Source of the DNA: Daphnia pulex
Taxonomy: Eukaryota > Arthropoda > Branchiopoda > Diplostraca > Daphniidae
Direction: 5' to 3'
NCBI RefSeq assembly: GCF_021134715.1
Contig: NC_060026.1
Location: 1,798,001-1,862,000 of the forward strand
Length of the DNA: 64,000 nt
Shown here: piece by piece, positions 48,616-59,226 of the stretch
Layout: each line of letters starts with the position of its first letter
How positions within the stretch are numbered: position 1 is the stretch's first letter
Made by a program: the position numbers and the translations under genes
The notes under the pieces: model-generated
Told to the model about the DNA's origin: nothing
What the model saw: the letters and a program-made list of their open reading frames with translations, nothing else
The model's database searches: none

Positions 48616-49186
48616 TGGTGAAGCCAGAAATGGAAACAGGTATGGGCCCAACGGGTCTTGCTTTATTCCTCTTGTGTCTCTTCTACAAGGTTAACGTCTG
48701 GAATATTTTTTTTTTTTTGTTTATTTTTTTTTATGTGAAGTAGTCAGGGTAGAGACAATATTTTGATAAAGGGATAAAAGTGCTTTTGACTTATTTTAAA
48801 GAAGTTCTACATAACACGTGCGGTTTTGTGTTGAGATTTGTTGGTATAGTTAAATGTGTGCGGCTCATGAGTTGCCAGGCTGAAGCTTATTTTCTGCTAG
48901 AAATCACTTGAGTAGAATAACCAATGAAGCGTTGTTGACACTTAACTTGCATCTGACCGTGTGGAAGGCCTTTTTATTTTTTTCATGTAACTTCATTTTT
49001 TCAATCATTCTCATTTAATTTCTCCAATGTCAATTGCTAATTTGAAGGTGACGGAGATTATTCATTAAAATGTGCCATGTAGTGGTGTAGAGGTTGGGCA
49101 AGAACGGGACGTGTTTCATCATTATCAAAAATGTAGAATTGCTGAAAGGCTTGAGTTGAGAGGTAAATCGGGGTTAGAAAAAGTCG

Positions 49187-49790
49187 TATAAAAGGAGATA
49201 AGGAAGGTGATAGAGATTAGTCTAGTGAGCATCTCCGCCCGGCAACAACTGCTTTCTTCCAATTCTCAATCATGGGTAATTCGTTTATTTTACATGGAGT
49301 TTTGTATCATAGACTTTCTTACATTTGTTCATTTGTCACTAATAGTCAATTATTTTAATGTTCACATCCAGTTAATTTATAGTCTAGTGCTGTTGTTTGG
49401 TGTATCGTTGACGGTCGAGTCGTCCACTGGTGTACCGGTGCCCCTGGGTGTGGCAGATACCAAACCGCAATGCTACCGTCTTACTACACAACAAACATAC
49501 GCAACCAGTTACTACACCTAAAAGGTCGTATGTTACACAAGGACGTATGCTACACCAGTTTACTACACCGTGGAATTCAAGTATTACCCGAACAAATACC
49601 AAACAGAGGCTCCTGTTTACTACACTACCATCGCCCTCGAGTGTTACACTAAAACCTACGTTGCCCCCAACTACTACACTGTGGCTCCGAAGTCCTACAC
49701 ATCAATGCACAACCAATTCGCAATTGGTAAATCTGCTGTTTTACATAATTTGAATTATTCCACATGTTCTCTAATTGCTAATTAATAACT
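49187..49790 (+). pseudogene. YYT-repeat gene, broken copy 2 (left arm)
   Basis: TATAAAAG at 49187-49194 is followed by GAGCATCTCCGCCCGGCAAC and the minimal first exon ATGG at 49272. The second exon (from 49372) should continue the start but meets TAG in phase. The signal-peptide-like sequence (SLVLLFGVSLTVESSTG) is in another frame. The repeats (VYYTTIALECYTKTYVAPNY) are in yet another. A donor lies near 49725. Confidence 0.6.
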
Positions 49791-49799
49791 GAAAATGTT

Positions 49800-50390
49800 T
49801 ATTTTATTCGTTTACAGTTTATTTTTACGTCGTGCTGCTGTTGGTTGTTCTATCGTTGCTAACGTGTTGACCATTGTACCGAACTCCACCGACTTTGGGT
49901 ATTAACGACAAGTGATTATGTCAATAGGTGCAATAGCCGTAAAGTTTAAAATGTGAAACAGGAAGAGAAAAAATCGGATTAAACAAGAGAGAAAAGGCGA
50001 TTTATCAATTGAATGAGCATCTCCTACCCGGCAGCAATTGCATTCTTCCAATACTCAATCAAAGGAGTACTACACCACCAAGGCAGCGGAGTACTACACC
50101 ACCGAGGCAGCGGAGTACTACACCACCGAGGCAGCGGAGTACTACACCACCGAGGCAGCGGAGTACTACACCACCGAGGCAGCGGAGTACTACACCACCG
50201 AGGCAGCGGAGTACTACACCACCGAGGCAGCGGAGTACTACACCACCAAGGCAGCGGAGTACTACACCACCAAGGCAGCGGAGTACTACACCACCAAGGC
50301 AGCGGAGTACTACACCACCAAGGCAGCGGAGTACTACACCACCAAGGCAGCGGAGTACCCAGGCTGCTGAATTGTGAATTGTTTGTTTTA
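49800..50390 (+). pseudogene. YYT-repeat gene, broken copy 3, with 24-bp minisatellite (left arm)
   Basis: A relic signal-peptide exon (YVVLLLVVLSLLT, about 49819-49870) and, at 49975-50060, a decayed promoter/leader (GAGCATCTCCTACCCGGCAG). The leader runs straight into EYYTTKAA/EYYTTEAA repeats without an intact ATG. Confidence 0.55.
50065..50352 (+). repeat. 24-bp minisatellite, 12 units (left arm)
   Basis: Twelve exact-length units of GAGTACTACACCACCAAGGC+AGCG, with A or G in the AAG/GAG codon (order K, six E, five K). It encodes EYYTT(K/E)AA in one frame. The mirrored locus has only three units. Confidence 0.95.
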
Positions 50391-50742
50391 TGTTTTAGAG
50401 GTGACTACTGCCTTATTCATGGACATGTTCTTGTGGTTCGACGATGATATTTCAAGGATTAGTTACGAAAGACACTTGTAACTGTAGATTTTATCAAATC
50501 TTACTGTAGATTTTATCAAATCTTATAAGTAATGGGGAAGTGGGTGACCTTTGTAAAAATGAAAGACTTTGAAGTTGAGAGAAATATATTGATACAATTC
50601 ATAAACAAACCTTGGTATAAATTAGAAACAATGAACAAAAACTTATAAAAAGAATTGTGTTATATTGTCCCACCTCCTCCCACAATTCCTCCACATTTTA
50701 CAGTCACATACAAACATACACATATGCATACACTTAAGTTAA

Positions 50743-51010
50743 CCCATTGGCTGCCACGCCATACAACCCGTAGGTTGCTCTCTACTAATCTAAGCGCCAC
50801 GTCTGAAGGATCCATGACCAAGTGGGACTTGCCATTGCTGACAAGTCCGTGCTGAAAAGGGGGAACTATGGTGCATTGCCTGAAACAGGCGCCTTGCGGC
50901 AAATTTTGGGCTTGGCGACTCTCCGACCCCGCGGCTTGTAAACCACGAGACCGAACAGCGCGGCCCGTGCTAAGGAGCTAGGGGAAAACAAAGGCGTGGC
51001 AGACAACGGG
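50743..51010. mobile_element. piggyBac-like MITE (left arm)
   Basis: 268 bp between TTAA duplications (50739-50742 and 51011-51014). The inverted ends are CCCATTGGCTGCCACGCC and CCCGTTGTCTGCCACGCC, agreeing at 16 of 18 positions. TTAA target and CCC ends fit the piggyBac superfamily. It is non-coding. Confidence 0.85.
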
Positions 51011-51289
51011 TTAACTAACACTAACACAAACATATTACCAACAACAAATGATGATCCACGCTGACATTTTGGAGATACCGGCGACGTTTTAGTGTCCATC
51101 TTCTCGGCGTTTCCTCTCATTACCTGAATAAAGAGAAAACAATTCTTATCAAGTGACATGCCAATTAAAGTAACATAATAGTCACATAATACATATAGGT
51201 TCATTGTTCTGGTTTTTTTGCTCAAAACTTTAAAGGCGCGCTTTAAATTGCTTAAAATCCACCTAACAATATTGAGAACTGTTCACAGA

Positions 51290-51676
51290 ACAAAGCTCAC
51301 ATGCTAGTCTTCACAAAAAAATTCCGGAAGTAGACCGGAAGTAACCACAGCGCCTCAACCATTGAGCTGTCGTCAAATTAAACCACATATTCGTGATCTC
51401 CATGAAATTTGGGGTCGATTAGATGTGATTTAAACGAAATCCAAAATTTGGCCAAAATCGAGAATTTTCCTGAACTATAGTTCAGGAAAATTTTCGAAAC
51501 CGGAAGTACGCGTACGTAAAAAAGATAACATGAACTTTACCACAAATTCGACGAGGATTACGAATATGTGGTTCTTTTGCTCCTCGAATGAATATTTTCT
51601 GAACTACTGACTGAAATGAGCAAACCGGAAGTAGAAAAAAAGAGCAATTATCGAAAATTTTACAAGTGAGCTTTGT
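51290..51676. mobile_element. Palindromic MITE-like element (left arm)
   Basis: Ends ACAAAGCTCACATG and, inverted, ACAAAGCTCACTTG. Internal inverted pairs include ACCACATATTCGT and ACGAATATGTGGT and CCGGAAGT boxes. A perfect 28-bp palindrome (ATTTTCCTGAACTA and its complement) sits at 51464-51491. No clear target duplication was seen. Confidence 0.65.
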
Positions 51677-51946
51677 TGCAGGAATAGTAATCGTTAGTTA
51701 TTACTAAATATTTCAACAAAATAACTGCCAATAAATGTTTAAATAGACGTGCAAAGTAACTGAAACTGACTGTTATGACAGCTGCAAATTATCAAAAGCC
51801 ATCTAGCGTTAGAAAAAAGAAACGTCCAAGTAAAACTTCGTTGGCGCGTAAGAAGGGCCTGATTTTGAAAACTATTACACAGACAGAGTATAACGCAACT
51901 AGACTATTAGTAGATAACCTACGCAAATAAGTCAATTGTTGGGTAC

Positions 51947-52203
51947 CTGGGCATAATCCCTTGGTGAGTGACTGCAGGTGCGTAACAGCGGACGGAAGCG
52001 ATCACTGAAGTGGTCCAGAAACTCGCCAGTGAAGTAAATCAAATTGTGTTTAGAAGCAGTGAAGTTAGATGAGCGTGCGTCGCGAAGATAAGGATGGAAA
52101 TGAACGTTGATGGAAGTCCCTCTTCCGTCATGGACAAAGGTCAGCATTGGCAACAAGAATCTCCGTGCCAGGACCACACGATTCCATAAAGAAACTGTGT
52201 GCT
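51947..52203 (-). other. Unrecognised exon-like open frame (left arm)
   Basis: A 257-bp block between a TTTTACAG acceptor and a CAG/GTACCC donor is open throughout and reads RFLLPMLTFVHDGRGTSINV, HFHPYLRDARSSNF and FLDHFSDRFRPLLRT. It is perfectly kept in both arms. I do not recognise the family, and no convincing partner exons were found. Confidence 0.45.
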
Positions 52204-53233
52204 CTGTAAAATAAAACGTTTTACATTAATAAAATTACAACAAAGAATAAAGCATATCAATCTTTACCATTTCTAAGAAGCACACTTCAATTTTCATGAT
52301 GAAAAAACCGTAAAAATGGAAATCACAGGAACAAACAGTCTTACTCCTCATGTTGAGATACATTTCCTGATGCTAAAGAAAGTGTCATAATGTGTTACAG
52401 TAGCATGGTGATAGGTGGTATTGATGCTCACCTTTATCATATGGGTGATGAATTTAGTAAGGCGTCAACCAGAACTGGAACATGTATGCATACACACGGC
52501 ATTATTCACATCAGACTCTTCAAGTCACTGAAACTCTAAGTAGAAATGGGACAAGGATATTCTCTACTTTATTTACAAATTTACCAGTGAAAAATAAAAC
52601 TCTACCTATCTCTCAGCTGGGATGCCTTCTAAACAGAAGTAGAAACAGCCATCACAGCAAACATGATGTTCCAGGTGGGAATGGGTAAATACCTTAACTC
52701 GGCAGATTTGTATTCAACTATATGTGAGCTTCAAACATGCTGCAAACATGAGTTTTAGGTTTTGACAGCTAAAATTGCGAGATTCAGAAAAGTCCTATGG
52801 TTCATGAACAAGAATACCTGTTACATGAAAATCTGAATTGTAATGGACTGTTACTGTTAGTAGTAATGGGAAAATACCTTAACTCGGCAGATTTGTATTC
52901 CACTATATGTGAGCTTCAATTATGAGTTTTAGGTTTGGACAGCATTATGGGTCTATTGGATGGAAATTGACTGAGCGCTAAGTCAACTTGTTGGAATGAA
53001 TGACAGTATGCATCTAAAATTTGAAGAAATAAGGTGGTACAGTATAAAAATAAGAAAATTAGGTCAAGATAAACCTACATAAGATATGAAGTTAATTTCG
53101 GTACTTGAAATCACAGGAATATAAGTATAAATTAGCAATCATCCAACCAACTATTTCGCCCAACTTCGTTTCACGATGTAACAACAACAAAGGCGACACT
53201 AGCGAAATCTGGTAATAAGTTTTGAATCCTAAA
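52204..53233. other. Arm sequence near the palindrome centre (left)
   Basis: No gene is seen. A direct repeat of about 185-205 bp is present (AACTCGGCAGATTTGTATTC at about 52696 and 52878), whereas the right arm has a single copy. The two arms match less well here than in the histone and kinase regions. Confidence 0.6.
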
Positions 53234-53241
53234 GCGACAAC
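53234..53241. other. Centre of the giant palindrome
   Basis: AGTTTTGAATCCTAA on the left and TTAAGATTCAAAACT on the right pair with one mismatch, leaving a spacer of about 8-9 bases. Confidence 0.85.
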
Positions 53242-54072
53242 TTAAGATTCAAAACTTATTACCAGATGTCGCTAGTGTCTCCCATGTTGTTGTTCTTTAA
53301 TGGTGAAACGAGGCGAAATGAGCGAGACAAATTGTTGCTTATTTATACTTATATTCCTGTGATTTCAATTACCAAATTGAACTTCATATCATATGTAGGT
53401 TTATCTTTACCTAGTTTCCTTATTTTTATACTGTATCATTTTATTTCTTCAAATCATTCCAACAAGTTGACTTAGCGGTCAGTCAATTTCCATCCAATAG
53501 ACCCATAATGCTGTCAAAACCTATGTTTGAAGCTCACATATAGTGGAATACAAATCTGCCGAGTTAAGGTATTTTCCCATTACTACTAACAGTCCATTAC
53601 AATTCAGATTTTCATGTAACATAGGTATTCTTGAACCATAGGATCTTTTCTGAATCTCGGAATTTTTATGGCGTACCCTGCAATAGCATGTTTGTTGTTA
53701 TGGCTGTTTTTATTTCTGTTAAGAAGGCAACCCAGCTAAGAGATAGGTAAAGTTTTATTTCTCACAGGTAAATTTGTGTAAATTTGTAAATAACGTAAAG
53801 AATTTCCTTGTCCCATTTCCACTTAGAGTTTCAGCGACATGAAGAGTGTGAAGTGAACCACCTATCACCATGCTACTATAACACTTCATGACACTTTCTT
53901 TAGCATCAGGAAATGTATCTCAACATGAGGAGTAAGACTGTTTGTTCCTGTGATTTCCATTTTTACGGTTTTTTCATCATGAAAATTGAAGTGTGCTTCT
54001 TAGAAATGGTAAAGATTGATATGCTTTATTCTTTGTTGTAATTTTATTAATGTAAAACGTTTTATTTTACAG

Positions 54073-54329
54073 AGCACACAGTTTCTTTATGGAATCGTGT
54101 GGTCCTGGCACGGAGATTCTTGTTGCCAATGCTGACCTTTGTCCATGACGGAAGAGGGACTTCCATCAACGTTCATTTCCATCCTTATCTTCGCGACGCA
54201 CGCTCATCTAACTTCACTGCTTCTAAACACAATTTGATTTACTTCACTGGCGAGTTTCTGGACCACTTCAGTGATCGCTTCCGTCCGCTGTTACGCACCT
54301 GCAGTCACTCACCAAGGGATTATGCCCAG
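54073..54329 (+). other. Unrecognised exon-like open frame (right arm)
   Basis: Mirror of 51947-52203 with the same reading frame and splice signals; the translated protein is the same. Confidence 0.45.
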
Positions 54330-54599
54330 GTACCCAACAATTGACTTATTTGCGTAGGTTATCTACTAATAGTCTAGTTGCGTTATACTCTGTCTGTGTA
54401 ATAGTTTTCAAAATCAGGCCCTTCTTACGCGCCAACGAAGTTTTACTTGGACGTTTCTTTTTTCTAACGCTAGATGGCTTTTGATAATTTGCAGCTGTCA
54501 TAACAGTCAGTTTCAGTTACTTTGCACGTCTATTTAAACATTTATTGGCAGTTATTTTGTTGAAATATTTAGTAATAACTAACGATTACTATTCCTGCA

Positions 54600-54986
54600 A
54601 CAAAGCTCACTTGTAAAATTTTCGATAATTGCTCTTTTTTTCTACTTCCGGTTTGCTCATTTCAGTCAGTAGTTCAGAAAATATTCATTCGAGGAGCAAA
54701 AGAACCACATATTCGTAATCCTCGTCGAATTTGTGGTAAAGTTCATGTTATCTTTTTTACGTACGCGTACTTCCGGTTTCGAAAATTTTCCTGAACTATA
54801 GTTCAGGAAAATTCTCGATTTTGGCCAAATTTTGGATTTCGTTTAAATCACATCTAATCGACCCCAAATTTCATGGAGATCACGAATATGTGGTTTAATT
54901 TGACGACAGCTCAATGGTTGAGGCGCTGTGGTTACTTCCGGTCTACTTCCGGAATTTTTTTGTGAAGACTAGCATGTGAGCTTTGT
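54600..54986. mobile_element. Palindromic MITE-like element (right arm)
   Basis: Mirror copy of 51290-51676 with the same ACAAAGCTCAC ends and central palindrome. Confidence 0.65.
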
Positions 54987-55265
54987 TCTGTGAACAGTTC
55001 TCAATATTGTTAGGTGGATTTTAAGCAATTTAAAGCGCGCCTTTAAAGTTTTGAGCAAAAAAACCATATCAATGAACTTAAACGTATTATGTGACTATTA
55101 TGTTACTTTAATTGGCATGTCACTTGATAAGAATTGTTTTCTCTTTATTCAGGTAATGAGAGGAAACGCCGAGAAGATGGACACTAAAACGTCGCCGGTA
55201 TCTCCAAAATGTCAGCGTGGATCATCATTTGTTGTTGGTAATATGTTTGTGTTAGTGTTAGTTAA

Positions 55266-55533
55266 CCCGTTGTCTGCCACGCCTTTGTTTTCCCCTAGCT
55301 CCTTAGCACGGGCCGCGCTGTTCGGTCTCGTGGTTTACAAGCCGCGGGGTCGGAGAGTCGCCAAGCCCAAAATTTGCCGCAAGGCGCCTGTTTCAGGCAA
55401 TGCACCATAGTTCCCCCTTTTCAGCACGGACTTGTCAGCAATGGCAAGTCCTACTTGGTCATGGATCCTTCAGACGTGGCGCTTAGATTAGTAGAGAGCA
55501 ACCTACGGGTTGTATGGCGTGGCAGCCAATGGG
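55266..55533. mobile_element. piggyBac-like MITE (right arm)
   Basis: Mirror copy of 50743-51010, 268 bp, flanked by TTAA at 55262-55265 and 55534-55537. Confidence 0.85.
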
Positions 55534-55859
55534 TTAACTTAAGTGTATGCATATGTGTATGTTTGTATGTGACTAAAATGTGGAGGAATTGTGGGAGGAG
55601 GTGGGACAATATAACACAATTCTTTTTATAAGTTTTTGTTCATTGTTTTTAATTTATACCAAGTTTTGTTTATGAATTGTATCAATATATTTCTCTCAAC
55701 TTCAAAGTCTTTCATTTTTACAAAGGTCACCCACTTCCCCATTACTTATAAGATTTGATAAAATCTTCAGTTACAAGTGTCTTTCGTAACTAATCCTTGA
55801 AATATCATCGTCGAACCACAAGAACATGTCCGTATGAATAAGGCAGTAGTCACCTCTAA

Positions 55860-56235
55860 AACATAAAACAAACAATTCACAATTCAGCAGCCTGGGTACT
55901 CCGCTGTCTTGGTGGTGTAGTACTCCGCTGCCTTGGTGGTGTAGTACTCCGCTGCCTTGGTGGTGTAGTACTCCTTTGATTGAGTATTGGAAGAATGCAA
56001 TTGCTGCCGGGTAGGAGATGCTCATTCAATTGATAAATCGCCTTTTCTCTCTTCTTTTATCCAATTTTTTTTTCTCTTCCTGTTTAAACTTTACGGCTAT
56101 TGCACCTATTGACATACATCACTTGTCGTTAATAACCAAAGTCGGTGGAGTTCGGTACAGTGGTCAACACGTTAGCAACGATAGAACAACCAACAGCAGC
56201 ACGACGTAAAAATAAACTGTAAACGAATAAAATAA
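55860..56235 (-). pseudogene. YYT-repeat gene, broken copy 3 (right arm)
   Basis: Mirror of 49800-50390, shorter by nine minisatellite units, with the same missing ATG. Confidence 0.55.
55902..55973 (-). repeat. 24-bp minisatellite, 3 units (right arm)
   Basis: Only three units of the same repeat, one with a G-to-A change (AAGACAGCG), compared with twelve in the left arm. Confidence 0.95.
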
Positions 56236-56247
56236 ACATTTTCAGTT

Positions 56248-56847
56248 ATTAATTAACAATTATAGAACATATGGAATAATTCAAATTATGTAAAACAGCA
56301 GATTTACCAATGGCTAATTGGTTGTGCATTGATGTGTAGCACTTCGGAGCCACAGTGTAGTAGTTGGGGGCAACGTAGGTTTTAGTGTAACACTCGAGGG
56401 CGATGGTAGTGTAGTAAACAGGAGCCTCTGTTTGGTATTTGTTCGGGTAATACTTGAATTCCACGGTGTAGTAAACTGGTGTAGCATACGTCCTTGTGTA
56501 ACATACGACCTTTTAGGTGTAGTAACTGGTTGCGTATGTTTGTTGTGTAGTAAGACGGTAGCATTGCGGTTTGGTATCTGCCACACCCAGGGGCACCGGT
56601 ACACCAGTGGACGACTCGACCGTCAACGATACACCAAACAACAGCACTAGACTATAAATTAACTGGATGTGAACATTAAAATAATTGACTATTAGTGACA
56701 AATGAACAAATGTAAGAAAGTCTATGATACAAAACTCCATGTAAAATAAACGAATTACCCATGATTGAGAATTGGAAGAAAGCAGTTGTTGCCGGGCGGA
56801 GATGCTCACTAGACTAATCTCTATCACCTTCCTTATCTCCTTTTATA
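56248..56847 (-). pseudogene. YYT-repeat gene, broken copy 2 (right arm)
   Basis: Mirror of 49187-49790 with the same TATA box (56840-56847), frame breaks and repeat blocks. Confidence 0.6.
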
Positions 56848-57418
56848 CGACTTTTTCTAACCCCGATTTACCTCTCAACTCAAGCCTTTCAGCAATTCTA
56901 CATTTTTGATAATGATGAAACACGTCCCGTTCTTGCCCAACCTCTACACCACTACATGGCACATTTTAATGAATAATCTCCGTCACCTTCAAATTAGCAA
57001 TTGACATTGGAGAAATTAAATGAGAATGATTGAAAAAATGAAGTTACATGAAAAAAATAAAAAGGCCTTCCACACGGTCAGATGCAAGTTAAGTGTCAAC
57101 AACGCTTCATTGGTTATTCTACTCAAGTGATTTCTAGCAGAAAATAAGCTTCAGCCTGGCAACTCATGAGCCGCACACATTTAACTATACCAACAAATCT
57201 CAACACAAAACCGCACGTGTTATGTAGAACTTCTTTAAAATAAGTCAAAAGCACTTTTATCCCTTTATCAAAATATTGTCTCTACCCTGACTACTTCACA
57301 TAAAAAAAAATAAACAAAAAAAAAAAAATATTCCAGACGTTAACCTTGTAGAAGAGACACAAGAGGAATAAAGCAAGACCCGTTGGGCCCATACCTGTTT
57401 CCATTTCTGGCTTCACCA

Positions 57419-58554
57419 TTATGTAGTAAACTGGAGAAGCGTAGGTTGTGATGTAACATTATAACAGCCTTGATGGTGTAGTAACTCGGGGCAGTGGAAT
57501 ATTTCGCAGCTTCGGTGCAGAAAGTCGGAGCAGCCTAAGTAGTAGCTCGGGTGCCTCGGTTGCGTAGTACTTTGGAGCCTTGATGGTGTAGATGGGGCAG
57601 CGTAGGTTGTACTGTAAAACCCCGGGGCATGGGTGGTGTAGTCAACAGGAGCCTCTGTTCGATAGTTGCTTGGAGCAGAGAAATACTTGGGTTTCTCGGT
57701 GTAGCAGGGTAGCTGGGGCAGCAAACGTGGTTATGTAATATTCGGCCTTGCCGGTGCAGTACTTGGGGGCTTCGGTGTAGCATCTAGGTGTAACGTAGGT
57801 TGTTACTAAGAAGCAGCCGCTGTGCAGTAATAACGACTGCCTCATATGTGGTTGTGTAGCTCAGGGCGGCGTAGTGAACTGGGGCAGCGTAGGTTGTGGT
57901 GCAGTACTCCGGTCCCTTGGTGGTGTAAGCTTGGGCAGCGTAGATTGCAGTGTAATACTCTGGAGCTTTGATGGTGTAGTACTTGGGAGCCTCAGTGTAG
58001 TACTCAGGCGCTTTGGTGAAGTAACTCGGGGCCACCGTATCCAGGAGACATCGGTACACTCGTGGTCGACCCAACAGCAGCACAACGCCATAATTAACTG
58101 TACAATAAACAATTTAAAAATTAATTTCAATTATAGCTCATCATATCAACTAGGAATGACATAGAATTGTTTCATGACTCAAAATAAAAATGAATATTTA
58201 CCCATGATTACGAACTTATTACACAGTGAAGAATCAATTGATGATCAATAGTGCACTGCAGTTGCTATTGCAGTGTCGGAGATGATCACTCGACTGATTT
58301 CTATGGCCTTTTTTCTCCTTTAATACGACAGACAATAAACAATTTGAATATTAAATATATTCAATAAATGGCATATTAACAATTGAAAAGAAAAAAAAAA
58401 ATAAAAATCGGCACAAATAGTTAAAAGAATATTTACTTATTGCGTAATGATTTTAAAATGAAAAATGCATTTAGTGACGAATAGGACACAGCAGTTGCCG
58501 GGTCGGAGATTCTCACTCAACTGATTTCAAACGCCTTTTCTCTCTCCTTTTATA
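57419..58554 (-). pseudogene. YYT-repeat gene, copy 1 (right arm), less broken than its mirror
   Basis: Mirror of 47483-48615. The GGTGGCCCC version keeps the frame from MVNYGVVLLLG into SYFTKAPEYYTEAPKYYTIK and on for about 100 codons before stopping at the TAG near 57784. Downstream repeat blocks are still out of frame. The TATA box is at 58547-58554. Confidence 0.6.
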
Positions 58555-58571
58555 CGATTTTTGTTCTACCC

Positions 58572-59117
58572 CTAACCTCTTAAGCCTTGCGGCTATTGTA
58601 CCTGCTTGATAATGGTGCAACACTTCCCGTTCTCACCCAACCTCTACTCCACATGACAAGTTTAACGTAATGGTATCTCCGTGACCTTCGAAATTGAAGA
58701 AAATGGAAACTTGCCTTTCCTTCTTTAGGTTGACGTTGCTGGGGATGGGTCTACAACAACCAATATCAAAATGAATACCAAATGGCTGAGCCTTGCGGCT
58801 ATTGAATGCCTGCTTGATAATGATGCAACACGTGTCGTCCTCACCCAACCTCTTCGCCGTCGCATGACACGTTTTACTTTAAGATCTCGGTGACCTTCGA
58901 GCGTAAAGAAAATGCAAACTTGCCTTTCCTTCTACAGGTTGACGTTGCTGGGGAAGGGTCTACAACAAGCAATATCAAAATGAATACCAAATGACTGAGC
59001 CTTGCGGCTATTGAATACCTGCTTGATAATGATGCAACACGTCCAATTCTCACCCAACCTCTACACCACCGCATTAACAGTTTAACGTAATATTCCCCGC
59101 GACCTTCAAGCCTGAAG
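58572..59117 (-). repeat. Tandem ~200-bp repeats (right arm)
   Basis: Mirror of 46920-47465 with the same three partial units. Confidence 0.85.
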
Positions 59118-59226
59118 GACATGCAAACTGGCCGACCCGTCTGCAGGTTAAACGCTACAATGGTAATTGAAAAAATAATTAATAAACACTGCATCAGTTG
59201 GAACATGTTGAAAATATACAGTACCT

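Noticed and set aside
50009..50447. Three overlapping open frames across the 24-bp repeat, and resemblance to a CRISPR array
   Set aside because: A 24-bp unit without stops stays open in all three frames. Units are directly adjacent with no unique spacers, so it is a minisatellite and not CRISPR.
50866..51225. 119-codon frame (and its mirror at 55051-55410)
   Set aside because: More than a third of it lies in the piggyBac-like MITE, and the remainder has no domain.
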